Shown here piece after piece: positions 1-11,037 of a stretch of DNA of 64,000 nucleotides (position 1 is the first letter of the stretch; the number at the start of each line of letters is the position of its first letter). The notes below the pieces were generated by a model. It had not been told where the DNA came from. It worked only from the letters and a program-made list of their open reading frames with translations, and did not search any database. The DNA lies in NCBI RefSeq assembly GCF_004115215.2, contig NC_041729.1, positions 138,936,056-139,000,055 on the forward strand, given 5' to 3'. A program made the translations under genes and the position numbers. The DNA is from Ornithorhynchus anatinus. Its lineage: Eukaryota; Chordata; Mammalia; Monotremata; Ornithorhynchidae.

Positions 1-452
1 AGGAGTTCCAAGCCAGAGGGAGGATGTGGAAAAGGTGTCATTGGAGAGATAGTCCAGATCAAGGTACAGTGAGCAAGTTGGTACTAGAAGAATGAAGTGG
101 TGGATTGGGCAGTAGTAGGAGATCAGTGAGATAAGGTAGGAGGAAGCAAGCTGATTGAGTGTTTTAAAGCTGATGGTGAGGAGTTTCTGTTTGTCGTGGA
201 AGTGGATGGATAACCACTAGAGGTGTGGAGGATGGGGGTTATGTGCACTAAACATGTTTTTTTAGAAAAATGTTTCAGACAGTAGAGTGAAGTGTGCCCA
301 GGAGTGGAGAGAGACAAGAGGCAGGGAGGTAGATGCATTAGCCAAGGGGGGATAAGATACGTGCTTGGATTAGCAGAGTAGCAGTTTAGTTACAGAGGGA
401 AGGGCAGATTCTACCGACGTTGGTAGGGTAGAACGAACAAGTTTTGTTGACA
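1..452 (-). mobile_element. Old L2 LINE fragment
   Basis: Antisense L2 from the C-terminal part of ORF2. The complement encodes degraded matches to the conserved L2 tail (the region of TIGFKALNHLA and of LLIQALI in younger copies). It recurs, equally decayed, at 7,931-8,285, so it predates the tandem duplication. Confidence 0.7.
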
Positions 453-547
453 TAGTGCTTACTATGTGCAGAGCTCTGTACTAAGCGCTTGGGAGAGTAC
501 GGTACAACAGAATTAGCAGATACACTCCTTGCCCATAATGAGTTTAT
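453..547 (-). mobile_element. L2 3'-end fragment
   Basis: About 95 bp matching the L2 3' terminus read antisense (TGCTTACTATGTGCAGAGC, then CTAAGCGCTTGGGAGAG). Short, strongly 5'-truncated piece. Confidence 0.7.
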
Positions 548-550
548 GTG

Positions 551-817
551 CTACTACTACTACTATTACTAATAATAATAATAATGGCATTTATTAAGCG
601 CTTACTATGTGCCAGGCACTGTACTAAGTGCTGGGGTGGAATCAAGCTAATCGGGTTGGATGCAGTCTCTGTCCCATGTGAGGCTCACAGAAGAGACCTA
701 GAGAAGTGAAGTGACTTGCCCAAGGTCACATAGCAGATAACTGGCAAAGCCGGGATTAGACTCGTGTCCTTCTGACTCCCAGGCCTGTGCTCTATCCACT
801 ATCCCATGCTGCTTCTC
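551..817 (-). mobile_element. Mon-1 SINE
   Basis: Complete antisense copy: a CTA/AAT-rich tail at 551-585, then the L2-like 3' end (TTATTAAGCGCTTACTATG), and the tRNA-like head ending CATGCTGCTTCTC at 817. The matching place in copy B carries different SINEs. Confidence 0.88.
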
Positions 818-821
818 TGGC

Positions 822-1058
822 CAAACCCTGTACTAGGTGTTGGAGTAGATACAAGATAATCAGGTCCACATAGAACTCAGAATTTAAGTAGGAGGTAGAC
901 AAGGCACTGAGTCTCCATTTTGTAGATGAGGCAACTGAGGCACAGAGAAGTTAAATGACTCATCAAGGTACTGCAACAGGTACATGGCAGAGCTGGGATT
1001 AGAACAAAGTTTCTCTGATTGACAAGCTCATTCTCTTTCCTCTAGGCCATGCTTCAGG
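822..1058 (-). mobile_element. Old SINE (Mon-1/MIR type)
   Basis: Diverged antisense copy (AGATGAGGCAACTGAGGCAC core, head near GGCCATGCTTC). An equivalent lies at 8,891-9,146, so it is older than the duplication. Confidence 0.75.
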
Positions 1059-1650
1059 CTTATGAGATTGGGAGGATAGTACTATTGTCTCCAGTGATGG
1101 GAAAGGCAGGGGAAGGATGAGATTTGGGTAGGAAGATGAGGAACTCTCTTTTGGATGTATTTAGTTTGAGGTGCTGGTGGGACATCCAGTTAGAGATGTC
1201 TTGAAGGCAGGAGGAAATGTGAGACTGCAGAGAAGAAGAGGTCAGGGCTGGAAAGATATATTGGTCAATTATCTATGTAAAGATGGTAGTTGAAGCCGTG
1301 AGAGTAAAGAAGGCAATCTCCAAGGGAGTGGGTGTAGATGGAGAATAGAAGGGGACCCAGAACTCAGCTTCGAGGGATGCTCCACTGTCAGAGGATGAGA
1401 TGAAGAGGAGGAGCCTGCAAAGTGGCTGAGGAGGAGCGGCCAGGAGAGGACAATGTAAATGACAGATATATACATAAGTGCTGCTATATACATACAGTGC
1501 TAAAGGGACCAGATCCGAGATCATAGGTGACATAGAAGGGAGAGGGAGTTGTGGAAAAAAGGGCTTAACTGAGGAAGACTGAGAGTTTGGGGAGTTGAGG
1601 ATAAGAGGGCTGAGCGCTGTCATGTTTAGGGGAGCCAATTTCCCCTTGGG
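1059..1650 (-). mobile_element. Old L2 LINE fragment (RT region)
   Basis: The complement reads as decayed L2 reverse-transcriptase DNA: the region around GACATCCAGTTAGAG, the segment antisense to the YxDD motif near 1,275-1,290, and the PQGS-type region near 1,350. The equivalent in copy B is 9,147-9,226 plus 9,884-10,375, split there by a later L2. Confidence 0.75.
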
Positions 1651-1690
1651 ATCTTAGAGTCTCCAGAGAACACAGGCCAAAGCCCCAGAG

Positions 1691-2221
1691 GTATTAATAG
1701 TAATGTTGGTATTTGTTAAGTGCTTACTATATGCCAAGCACTGTTCTAAGTGCTGGGTTAAATAGATACAAGGTAGTCAGGTTGTCCCATGTAGGGCTCA
1801 CAGTCTTCATCCCCATTTAGAGAAGCAGCTTGGCTCAGTGGAAAGAGCACGGGCTTTGGAGTCAGGGCTCATGAGTTCAAATCCCAGCTCTGCCACTTGT
1901 TGGCTGTGTGACTGTGGGCAAGTCACTTAACTTCTCTGTGCCTCAGTTCCCTCATCTGTAAAATGGGGATTAAGGCTGTGGGCCCCACGTGGGACGATCT
2001 GATTCCCCTATGTCTACCCCAGCGCTTAGAACAGTGCTCGGCACATAGTAAGAGCTTAACAAATACTAACATTATTATTATTTTACAGATGAGGTAACTG
2101 AGGCACAGAGAGGTTAAGTGACTTGCCTAAGGTCACACAGCTGACAAGCGGAGGAGTCGGGATTAGAACCCATGACCTCTGACTCCCAAGCCCACCTCTT
2201 TCCACTAGGCCACGCTGCTTG
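1691..2221 (-). mobile_element. Mon-1 SINE interrupted by a second SINE
   Basis: Antisense SINE whose 3' half is 1,691-1,818 and whose head half is 2,081-2,221. The two halves join smoothly at the CCCCATTTTACAGATG core. Copy B has an empty site near 10,452 (CCAGAGTTGTTAGG), so it inserted after the duplication. Confidence 0.88.
1819..2080 (+). mobile_element. Mon-1 SINE (young, nested)
   Basis: Complete sense copy inserted in the antisense SINE around it. It begins AGAGAAGCAGCTTGGC and ends in an ATT-repeat tail. The A box TGGCTCAGTGG is perfect; the B box is near-perfect (GTTCAAATCCC). Among the youngest SINEs of copy A. Confidence 0.9.
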
Positions 2222-2319
2222 CACAGGTCAGTAGGATACAACCAGAAATTACTCCAGGCCGAGCTATCTAACTGGCACTGGAGACTGCAGAACCATCTAA
2301 TGATAGAAAAAACAATTAA

Positions 2320-2549
2320 TGATAATATTAATTTTTTCCTCGTTAAATGGTTACTCTGTGCCAAGCACTAAACTAAGCCCCAGGGTATGTACAAGATGAT
2401 CAGGTAGAACACAGTCCCTGTCCCACATGGGGCTCACAATCTAAATAAGAAGGAGTAGGATTTAATCCCCACTTTACAGATGAGGATACAGTGGCACAGA
2501 AAAGTTAAAAGACTTGTGAAGGTCACACAGCTGACAAATAGCTGAGCCC
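2320..2549 (-). mobile_element. SINE (Mon-1 type), head-truncated
   Basis: Antisense copy lacking most of the tRNA-like head. It abuts the next SINE at GCTGAGCCC. The same pair sits at 10,545-11,037 in copy B, so it predates the duplication. Confidence 0.8.
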
Positions 2550-2804
2550 TTTTTTTAAATGGCATTTGTTAAACACTATATGCCAGATACTGTACTAAGC
2601 GCTGGGGTAGATACAAGCTAATCAAGTTGGACAACTGTCTATGCTTCACATGGAGCTCACAGTCTTAATCGTTATTTTACAGATGAGTTAACTGAGGTAC
2701 AGAGAAGTGAAGTGACTTGCTCAAGGTCCCCCAGCAGACAAGTGGCAGAGTCAGGTTTAGAACCCAGGTCCTCTCAGGCCCATGCCTCTCCATTAATCCA
2801 TGCG
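2550..2804 (-). mobile_element. SINE (Mon-1 type)
   Basis: Antisense copy running from TGGCATTTGTTAAACAC to the tRNA-like head at CATTAATCCATGC. It has an equivalent in copy B. Confidence 0.82.
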
Positions 2805-3250
2805 GTAATGATAGGTAATTCAGAAACCAAATTGACATTTTTCAATTAGGATTATTATTCTAAATTCAAATTGAGTCTGTTCCTTCCAGGACCCCAGATC
2901 TGTAGTTAATGACCAAAGCAAGTTGAGCATTTCTGCAAAGGAGACTCAGATATTGGAGGAGCCTCAGTATTCTAGTTTGCTCACAGTTGACCACTCAGTC
3001 TTGGATCCTGGCTACTTTTCCCAACAGCCTTAGACTGGATTAGGGATCCAGATGTTCAATGCCGAATCTGCCCTAGCATCAAGGAAAATATAAGTTCCTC
3101 CGTTCTTCGGGCCTAAGCCATAAATGGAGCATATGGAAGCATGTGGAAATCCAGAACACTGTGATGACCATCAGCGTAGATTTATTAAGACTCAGCAAGA
3201 GTCTAGCATGGGACTGGGATCTTCTTACTCAGAGATATCAGTCAATTAAT
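2805..3250. other. Unique non-coding DNA, duplicated
   Basis: No gene or known repeat recognised. The equivalent in copy B is 11,038-11,367 continuing at 16,653-16,762, with a 5.3-kb mobile-element block between. This stretch gives the best view of the pre-insertion sequence. Confidence 0.7.
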
Positions 3251-3525
3251 CGAAGAAGCAATATGGCCCAGTGGAAAGAGCAGGGGTCTGGGATTCAGAG
3301 GACTGTGCTTCTAATACCAACTCTGCCACCTGTTTGCTGAGTGTTCTTGGTCAAGGCCCTTAACTTCTCTGTGCCTCAGTCACTTCCGTAAAATGGGGCT
3401 CAAAACTGTGAATCTCAAGTGGGCCAGGGACTCTGCCCAACCTCACTATCTTGTATCTACCCCAGTGCTTAAAAGAGTGCTTGATACACAGCTAGGACTT
3501 AACAAATGCCATCATTATCGTTATC
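3251..3525 (+). mobile_element. SINE (Mon-1 type), pre-duplication
   Basis: Sense copy from AAGAAGCAATATGGCCC to an ATC/ATT tail. Diverged, and matched by 16,763-17,036 in copy B. Confidence 0.85.
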
Positions 3526-4811
3526 AATCAGTCATACTGATTGAACTCCTACTATGGGCGGACCACTTTACTAAGTGCTTGAGATTCTACAACACAATGG
3601 AGTGGGGAGACATGTGCCTGGCCCTCAAAGAATATACGATGGACCTGAATGACAGCACTACAGTCCTTCTTGTTTCACGAAACCGTAACCTGGGCAACCC
3701 TCATTCAACCCACATTTCAATCTGTCACTAAATATGTCAGATCTACCTTCACAACATTACAAAAATCTTCACAACATTACGAAAATCTACCCTTTCCACT
3801 CCATCCAAACTTCTACTATGTTGATCCAGGCACTTTAGGAGCATCATGGCTTAGTGGAAAGAGCACAGACTTGGGAGTCACAGGTCGTGGGTTCTAATCC
3901 CAGCTCCACCACTTATCAGATGTGTGATTTTGGGCAAGTCACTTAACTTCTCTGTGCCTAAGTTACCTCCACTGTAAAATGGGGATTAAGACTGTGAGCC
4001 CCATATGGGACAACCTGATTACCTTATATCTACCCCAGAGCTTACAATCGTGCTTGGCACATAGTAAGTGCTTAACAAATACCATCATCATCATCATTAT
4101 CCTAACCCGCCTCGATTACCACATCAGCCTCTTGGCTAACCTCCCTTCCTCCTGCCTCTCCCCACTCCAGCATCACTCTGCTGTTCAGACCATTTTTCTA
4201 CAAAACCATTCAGGTCATACTTTAACATTCCTCAAGAACCTCCAGTGGTTGCTCATCCACCTTTGCATTAAAAAGAAACTCCTTACCATTGGCTTTAAAG
4301 CACTCAATCACCTTGCCCTCTCTTATCTTTCCTCATTGTTTTCCTACTACAACCCGGCACATTCACTTTGCTCTTTGAATTGCAACCTACTCACTGTACC
4401 ATGGCCCCCTCTATCTCACCGCAGACCTCCAGCCAATCTCCTCCCTCTGGCCTGGAACTTCCTACCGCTTCATATCCGACAGATGATCGTTTTCCCCTCC
4501 TTCAAAGCCACATTAAAATCACATCTCCTCCAAGAGGCCTACCCTGGCTAAACTCTCATTTCCCCTACTCCCTCTGCCTTCTGTATCATCTTTGCATTTG
4601 GACATGTACCCCGTATTCACCCCACCCTTAGTCCCATAGAAATTATGTATAGTTCCATAATTTATTTTGATATCAGTCCTCCCTTCTCAACTGAAAGATC
4701 CTCAACTGAAAGGGGAAAATGTCTACGAACTCTGTTATATTATACTCTCCCAAGGGCTTAGTAAAATGCTCCACACACACTAAGCACCTAGTAACCATGA
4801 TTGATTGAATG
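3526..4811 (+). mobile_element. Old L2 LINE, 3' part, interrupted by a SINE
   Basis: Sense L2 carrying the ORF2 C-terminus (frames resembling LKNLQWLLIHLCIKKKLL and TIGFKALNHLALSYL near 4,220-4,320) and the 3' end (CTAGTAACCATGATTGATTG). Split by the SINE at 3,837-4,099. The equivalent at 17,037-18,035 is unbroken, so the L2 is older than the duplication and the SINE is younger. Confidence 0.88.
3837..4099 (+). mobile_element. Mon-1 SINE inserted after duplication
   Basis: Sense copy from GGAGCATCATGGCTTAG to an ATC-repeat tail. It lies within the L2. Copy B has an uninterrupted L2 at the same place (near 17,343), a clean empty site. Confidence 0.9.
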
Positions 4812-5356
4812 GCCTTAGGGCAGGCCAACTTCAACATGCAATGAAGGGAAAAACACAGAATGTAAGAAGAGGCAGTTCGAAAAGTTATAGCATAATCATT
4901 GAAGCACTCACCCAACCTCTCATTCAGTCCCAAATGAATCGAAGGTATTTATGGAGCATCTACTTGGTGCAGAGCACTGCACAAAACCCTCGGGAAAATG
5001 CAATACAACAGAGTTGCTAGATTCGTGGAAATGAAATTTGTGGATTGGAAAGCTTTGAGGAGCCTGGACCTCACAGAGTTTGCCGCCCTGAAACTCAGCT
5101 CTAGGTGGCAGCTTTTGGAAGAAAATATAGGGTTAGAAAGATTAGATCTTGTCTATCCCATTGTCTGCTCAGTGTGTCCCAATGCTTTATGAGAACTGGG
5201 CTACTAGTGCAGACTTGTCAACTTGACTTGCCTCAGCGAGGTGCCAGGAACTAGGCTTGTAAACTGGCTCCTACTCCTTCTTGTGCTTCAGCAGACCCTA
5301 CACTGATATTGGGTGGTTGACAGAGAAAGTCCTTTGCAGCCACAGAGGACCCAGCA
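4812..5356. other. Unique DNA 3' of the OR56-like pseudogene
   Basis: Contains a short L2-tail-like piece at about 4,937-5,015 (GCATCTACTTGGTGCAGAGC). Otherwise nothing recognised. The equivalent in copy B is 18,036-19,325, with an L2 inserted. Confidence 0.6.
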
Positions 5357-6311
5357 TCACTTTCTTTCCCCAGCCAGCCTTATTGGCTTCAGGATCCCTA
5401 CTTTTATATCCTGGGTCCTCAAAGAGTACACTATGGGGTTAAGGGCCAGAGGGATGACATCGTGCAAAAGCTTGAGGAGTATGGGGATGCGGGTCACCTC
5501 CTCCTTTGCAGTGTGGGTAATCGACATGACCACTATCACCATGTAGAAGAGGATGAGGATGCTGTGGGAGCTGCAGGTGTTCAGGGCTTTGGAAGTGGCT
5601 TTGGCCGAGTGTAACTTCAGTACCGCCCGCAGGATCAGGGCATAGTAAAGAATGATGAGACCCACATCACTGCCCATTATGATCTAAACCATGTTAAACT
5701 GGAAAATGTTGTTGGCCTTCCTGTCATCACAGGCCAGGCTGGCAATAGCCAGGTTGAAGAGCTGACAGTGGTCAATCTCACTCCTGGAGCAGTAAGGGAG
5801 TCTTGCAGCCAGGAGAGGCAGTGGAATGGCTAGGAGACAAATTCTGAACACCATGAACAAGGTGGCCTTCAGGACAAAGACTTCTTGATGACAGAAGGAT
5901 ATCAGAGCAGGTGACAGATGGCCACATGCCTGTAAATTGCCATGCAAAGGAAGATGCTGGACTCCAGTCCCACAACGGCGTGAGTAGCATAAATCTGAAA
6001 GAAGCATTGTGGGAGGCTGATGGTGTGGGCATTACACCAGAGCATGGTCAGGACCCTGAGCATGATGGTTGTGCTAAGACCCATGCCCACCAAGGCCAGG
6101 ACAGCTAGGAAATAGAACAGGGCTGGTGCAGAACCGTTTCCTGCCAGATGATGAGCAGAATCATCGCATTGGCCAGGAGGCCCAAGAGATAGATCAGGGC
6201 TAGGGGCAGGGAGAACCAGTGCTGCCAGCTATGAATACCCAGAAAACACATTGGGATGAACTTGGTGATGTGGGGATTGGAGCCTTTGGAGGCTCCACTG
6301 GATACAAACAT
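5357..6311 (-). pseudogene. OR56-like olfactory receptor pseudogene (copy A)
   Basis: Remnant of a class I odorant receptor, a seven-pass G-protein-coupled receptor of olfactory cilia. Start is the ATG at 6,311 (MFVSSGASKGS), aligned to the copy-B paralog at 19,326-20,286; stop is at 5,357. Recognisable family segments: [10 protein letters not shown] (N-terminus into TM1), [11 protein letters not shown]-like loop 1, SLPQCFFQIYA (loop with the conserved Cys), EIDHCQLFNLAIASLACDD (loop 2), KALNTCSSH (TM6) and LALNPIVYSLRT (TM7). Comparison with copy B shows four breaks: a one-base deletion near 6,122, a stop just after the DRY region near 5,909, a one-base deletion near 5,884, and a Trp-to-stop change near 5,688. 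The TM3 signature DRYVAIC has become YRHVAIC. It cannot encode a receptor. Confidence 0.93.
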
Positions 6312-6788
6312 CGTTTTGGAATGCACAGGCTGATGACAGGAAGTCTCTGAAGTAACTGTCTTCGTATTACCCAACCCTTCTAATTCTTTTGCACCAGGGT
6401 TCCCATTGAGATCTCTGGGAAAAAATAAAAAACTGTTTGGTTGCCTCTCTGATTTTTGTGGATATGGAAGATATAACCTAGAAGGTTCACTGCTGGGAAA
6501 TGCAGGTCTTTCCAGATCTTGGAATGAGTGGGAAAAAAACAGGGGAAGAGAAAAGCAAGAGTCATCAGAGAAGTATCAGGCTATGCCCATTGCCAGCAAA
6601 ATGGTGAGCAGAAATATTTTCAATGCCTGGTAGATAGCTGAACAGGGTTTAGCCTTGGTAAAGATGGTTATGAGAGTCCTATCTTGGCTGACCCCAAAGG
6701 TAGCAGAAATGATCTGGAAAAAAATAGAAAGGAAACTTTTGGTGCAGTTTCAAATGGACAAAAAAACAAATCATTTTACCCATGGAAT
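6312..6788. other. Upstream flank of OR56-like pseudogene
   Basis: Unique DNA matching 20,287-20,755 in copy B in sequence and spacing (for example GGGTAATACGAAGACAG and the TTGCCAGCAAAATGG stretch). It would hold the promoter or 5' exon of the receptor, but no specific signal is recognisable. Confidence 0.5.
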
Positions 6789-6935
6789 GGTAATAATAAT
6801 AGTATTTATTAAACACTGATTGTGTGGAGAGCACTGTCTTCAGCCCTGGGAAAATATACATAAATTGGAGAAACTTGGCCCTTGTCCTTTAGTTGGGTTA
6901 ACAACCTCAGAATACAAATTGGGGAGAGGAGCTGA
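6789..6935 (-). mobile_element. L2 3'-end fragment
   Basis: Antisense L2 tail with AAT-repeat edge (AGTATTTATTAAACACTG, then GAGCACTGTCTTCAGCCC). Copy B shows no such piece at the matching place near 20,745. Confidence 0.6.
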
Positions 6936-7768
6936 TTATTTATTGTAATAAAACAATAAACAGCAAAACAGGGTAAAACATAAAGCCAAATTATTGTAAC
7001 AAACACAATAATTGGCAAGGTTCTGTGGCTAGAGGATAGTTATTTCAGGGTCCATGTGGCTGAGAGTCAAAGCCTCACCCATAGCCACAGTGGCAGCCAG
7101 AGTGGCCACCAGTCTTCCTGGGGTTTTGTGGAGACCTCATGCTGTGGGTGCTGTTGTCTTTTCCTCCAGATAGTTGAAGTCATGTTGGGGTGCAATCTGC
7201 TCTCTCCCCAGAGGATCTAGTGAAAATCATAGCTCTTTTCAATATAAAAATACAAGTCTTGGAGGCAGCAGAGGAATCCTGGGAAAGGCACTCGAGCATT
7301 GACTTACACCTTCGTGGGCCTGGTTCCTTTTGGTTCTCTGTGTACTTCCCTCCAAGTTGACACTGCTAGACCCTGTATTCTGAGGATGAGACTGATTCTT
7401 CTTCTTCTCCTCAGAACCGGTCCTCTCCAACCAATCCTACCTGGGTTGGGTACTCACCAGTGGTCTGCTGAGTGGCCAGGGCTTCCCGTCTCTGACAGGG
7501 GCTGCGGTGGGACTCTGGCTCATTCTTCAGGCTCTATAACAGCTCTGGGGATTTACAATGAGAAGGGGATTTACAATGAGAAGGGGCAAGGAAGAGCCAC
7601 TTTATAGTTGCAGGGAGAGGGCGGACTGGGCCTTGGACCTGATTGGAACCCTAGAGTAGCACCTGGTACCCAGATCACAAGGGAGAGGGTCTTTGGTGAC
7701 ATCAGTTCTGAATTCTGGCCCTCAAGCATTCAAATATGTGTCCCTTTTACCTAGTGCATGGGATGCGT
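6936..7768. other. Unique non-coding DNA, duplicated
   Basis: No gene recognised. 7,280-7,768 matches 20,820-20,915 plus 22,626-23,328 in copy B. Between these copy B carries an L2 and a SINE. A short direct repeat (GGATTTACAATGAGAAGG twice, at about 7,548-7,585) is present only in copy A. Confidence 0.6.
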
Positions 7769-7772
7769 TTAA

Positions 7773-7930
7773 TGTCTGTCTTCCTCTCTAGATCTTTAGC
7801 TTGTTGTGGGCAGGGAATGTGTCTGTTTATTGTTATACTTATACTCTCCCAAGTGCTTGGTACAGACCTCTGCACACAATAAGAACTCAATAAATATGAC
7901 TGAATCAATGAATGAATTTATGAATGAAAG
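7773..7930 (+). mobile_element. L2 3'-end fragment at the duplication junction
   Basis: Sense L2 tail (TAGCTTGTTGTGGGCAGGG to CAATAAATATGACTGAATC). It lies exactly between the end of copy A homology and the start of copy B homology (AGGCAAGCTGATTGAATGC). Confidence 0.8.
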
Positions 7931-8334
7931 GAGGCAAGCTGATTGAATGCTTTAAAGCTAATGGTGAGGAGTTTCTTCCAGATATGGAGGTGGATGGATA
8001 ACTACTGCAGTTTTGAGGATAGGGTTGATTTGGACTAAACTTTTTTTTTTTAGAAAAATGATCCAGGCAGTAGAGCAAAGTCTGTCCAATTATGGAGAAT
8101 CAAGAGGCAAGGAGGTAGATGTAGTAGCCAAGGTGGGTTAGAATAAATCCGCGGATTAGCATAGTAGCAGTTTGGATGTTGAGGAACGAGCAGATTACAG
8201 TGACGTTGCGAAGGTAGAACCAACAAGATTTGTTGACAGATTGAATATGTGGGATGTATGAGAGTAATGAGTTGAGGATAAAAATAACTGTGGTATTTAT
8301 CAATAAATTAACCAGTTGATCAATGGTATTCATT
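7931..8334 (-). mobile_element. Old L2 LINE fragment
   Basis: Copy-B equivalent of 141-452 (for example AAGCTAATGGTGAGGAGTTTC, then GTAGTAGCCAAGGTGGG). Decayed antisense ORF2 C-terminus. Confidence 0.7.
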
Positions 8335-8519
8335 AAGAAAAATAATAATAATGATGATGGCATTTGTTAATAATAATTATTATTATGGTATTTGTTAAAT
8401 GCTTACTATGTGCAAAGCACTGTTCTAAGTGCTGGGGTAGATACAAGGTAATCAGGTTGTCCCCTGTGGGGCTCACATTCTTAATCCCCATTTTGCAGAT
8501 GAGGTAACTGAGGCTCAGA
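8335..8519 (-). mobile_element. SINE 3' halves, stacked
   Basis: A few bases of one SINE tail (GATGGCATTTGTTAATA, 8,353-8,372) run into a second antisense SINE (8,373-8,519). The second stops at GAGGCTCAGAGAA, where a third SINE is inserted. Confidence 0.8.
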
Positions 8520-8789
8520 GAATAATAACAATAATAATTATGGTATTTGTTAAGTGCTTACTATGTGCCAAGCACTGTTTTAACCACTGGGGTAGATACA
8601 AGGTAATCAGGTTATCCCACGTGGGACTCATAATCTTAATCCCCATTTTACAGATGAGGGAAATGAGGCATAGGGAATTTAAGTGACTTGCCCAAAGTCA
8701 CACAGCTGACAAGTATTGCAGCCAGGATTAGAACCCACAACCTCTGACTCTCAAGCCCATGCTCTTTCCACTGAGCCACGCTGCTTCTC
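8520..8789 (-). mobile_element. Mon-1 SINE
   Basis: Complete antisense copy from an AAT-rich tail to CCACGCTGCTTCTC. Inserted next to, or in, the preceding SINE. Confidence 0.88.
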
Positions 8790-8890
8790 ATTTATTGAGT
8801 GCTTAACATGTGCAGAGCACTGTACTAAATGTTTGGAAGAATACTATAAAGCAGAACTAGCAGACAAATTCCCTGCCCATTACGAGATTA
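8790..8890 (-). mobile_element. L2 3'-end fragment
   Basis: Antisense L2 tail (ATTTATTGAGTGCTTAACATG to CCTGCCCATTACGAG). Equivalent to 453-547 in copy A. Confidence 0.7.
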
Positions 8891-9146
8891 CAGTGCTACT
8901 ATGCACCAAATAATGTATTGAGTGCTAGGGTATATACAAGATAACTGAGTCTCACATACAGTACGCAGTAAAGTGGGAGGTGGACAAGGTATTGAATCCC
9001 ATTTTGCAAATGAGGGAAGTGAGATGCAGAGAAGTTAAATAAATCTACAAGGTCACACAACAGGTACATGGCAGAGCCAGAATTAGAAGTCATTTTCTCT
9101 AACTTCCAGGCCCGTGCTCTTTCCTCTATGCCATCCTATAGGCTGG
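8891..9146 (-). mobile_element. Old SINE (Mon-1/MIR type)
   Basis: Diverged antisense copy matching 822-1,058 in copy A. Confidence 0.7.
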
Positions 9147-10375
9147 TGAGATAGGGAGGATAGCAGTCTTGTCTACACTGATGGGGAAGGATGAGGTTTG
9201 GGTGGGAAGATACGGAGTTCTGTTTTTCATTCATTCAATAGTATTTATTGAGCACTTACTATGTGCAAAGCACTGTACAAAGCACCTGGAGTGTATAATT
9301 CGGTAACAGATAGAGACAATCACTGCTCAATAATGGGTTCACTGTCTAAATGGGGGAGACATTCAGCAAAGCAAAACAGAACAAAACAAAACAAGCAGTC
9401 TAGCACAGACATCAACAAGATAAATACAATCATAGAGATATACACATCATTAATAAAATTAATAGGGTAATAAATAATATATACAAATATGTACAGTGCT
9501 GAGGGGAAGGGGGAAGAGCAGAGGGCAGGAGGGGGGGAATGGGGAGGGGAAGAGGGGAAGAGGAGCAGAGGAAAAGGGGGGCTCAGTCTGGGAAGGCCTC
9601 CTGGAGGAGATGAGCTCTCAGTAGGGCTTTGAAGATGAGAAGAGAGTTAGTTTGGTGGATGTGAGGTAGGAGGGCACTCCAGGACAGGAGTAGGATGTGG
9701 GCCAGGGGTCGTCAGTGGGACAGGTGCGAGCTGGGGACCGTGAGGAGGTGAGCCGCAGAAGAGCGGAGTATACAGGGTGGGCTGCAAAAGGAGAGAAAGG
9801 AGGTGAAGTAGGAGGGGGCAAGGTGATGGAGAACTTTGAAGTCAAGAGTGAGGAGTTTTTGTTTCGTGCAAAGGCTGATAAGCATGTTTGGACCATGTTT
9901 CATTTGAAATATTGGTGGGACATAGATTTAGAAATGTCGTGAAGGTAGGAGGAAATGCAAGCCTGCAGAAAAGCAAAGAAGTCAGGGCTGGAAAGGTAAA
10001 TTTGTGAATTATCGGTGTAAAGATGTATTTGAAGTCATAGGAGTGAATGCAGTTTCCAAGGGAGTGGGTGTTAGGCTGGTGAATAGAAGACCCAGACCTG
10101 AGTTCTCGGAGACTCCCACTCCCCAAGTGGTTGGCAGAAGAGAAGCTTGAAAAGGGGCTGGAAAGGAGCAGCCAGGAGAGAACAATGCTAAGGAGGAATA
10201 TGTACTTAAGTGCTATAGGGCTGAGGGTGGTATGAATGAATATCCATTGCTTGGAGAGAGTTCATATTGACAAAGAAGGGAGAGGGAGTTATGGAAAAGA
10301 GGGGCAAGACATGACTTAATTGGGAAAGACTGTGGGTTGGGGAGTAGGGGTTAAGAGGGTTTAAATGGATGAGGG
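9147..10375 (-). mobile_element. Old L2 LINE fragment, interrupted
   Basis: Equivalent of 1,059-1,650. 9,147-9,226 and 9,884-10,375 are the old antisense L2; a younger L2 lies between. 10,000-10,200 covers the decayed RT core. Confidence 0.7.
9227..9883 (-). mobile_element. L2 LINE, 5'-truncated, inserted after duplication
   Basis: Antisense 3' part of L2: terminal CATTCATTCAATAGTATTT at 9,228, the A-rich UTR, and the ORF2 C-terminus (complement frame with LLTSKFSITLPPPTSPP and SCPGVPSYLTSTKLTLF). Absent from copy A, where the older L2 is continuous at about 1,150. Confidence 0.9.
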
Positions 10376-10544
10376 CTATCATGTTTAGGGGGACAGAACT
10401 CTCAATGGGAACTGAGGGGTCTCCAGAGAGCCCAGGCCAAAGCACCAGAGTTGTTAGGCACAGGACAGTAGGACATAACCAGAAATTTCTCCAGACTAGG
10501 CTAGCTAAACTGGCACTACAGAAACAACTAATGCTAGAAAAAAC

Positions 10545-10776
10545 AATGACATCATTAATTCCATTACTTAAGTGTTTACTTTGTGCTGAGCATTGAACTA
10601 AGTGCTGGGGTAGGTACAAGGTAATCAGGTTGAACACACAGTCCCCGTCCCACATGGGGCTCACAGTCTAAGTAAGAGGGAGTAGGATTTAATCCCCTTT
10701 TTACAGATGAGGAAACAGTGGCACCGAGAAGTTAAGATACTTGGCCAAGGTCACAGAGTTGACGAGTAGCTGAGCC
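10545..10776 (-). mobile_element. SINE (Mon-1 type), head-truncated
   Basis: Copy-B equivalent of 2,320-2,549, with the same truncation at GTAGCTGAGCC. Confidence 0.8.
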
Positions 10777-11037
10777 TTTTTTTTAATGACACCTGTTAAA
10801 CCCTTATTATATGCTAGGCACTGTACTAAGTACTGGGTTAGGTACAACCTAATCAAGTTGGACACAGCCCATGTTCTAATGGGGATTACTATTTAAATCC
10901 CTATTTTGCGGATGAGTTAACTGAGGCACAGAGAAATTAATTGACTTTTCCAAGGTCAAGGTCACCCAACGAACAAGTGGCAAAGCTGGGATTAGAACCC
11001 AGGTCCTCAGGCCAGTGCCTTTCCACTAGCTTATGCT
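10777..11037 (-). mobile_element. SINE (Mon-1 type)
   Basis: Copy-B equivalent of 2,550-2,804. Antisense, complete but diverged. Confidence 0.8.

Larger units (their letters stand above)
123..7768 (+). repeat. Tandem segmental duplication, copy A
   Basis: Collinear with copy B (about 7,931-23,335) in the same orientation. Shared landmarks in order: L2 remnants (141-450 with 7,931-8,250), a pair of adjoining minus SINEs (2,320-2,804 with 10,545-11,037), a unique stretch starting GACCCCAGATCTG (2,890 with 11,122), a plus SINE (3,251 with 16,763), an old plus L2 (3,526-4,811 with 17,037-18,035), the OR56-like gene, and unique downstream DNA ending near GTGCATGGGATG (7,768 with about 23,328). 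Copy A may begin before the window. Boundaries are by eye. Confidence 0.85.

Noticed and set aside
1819-2080. tRNA gene, from A-box and B-box matches
   Set aside because: The boxes belong to the tRNA-derived head of a SINE. There is no cloverleaf-length structure, and the same head occurs dozens of times.
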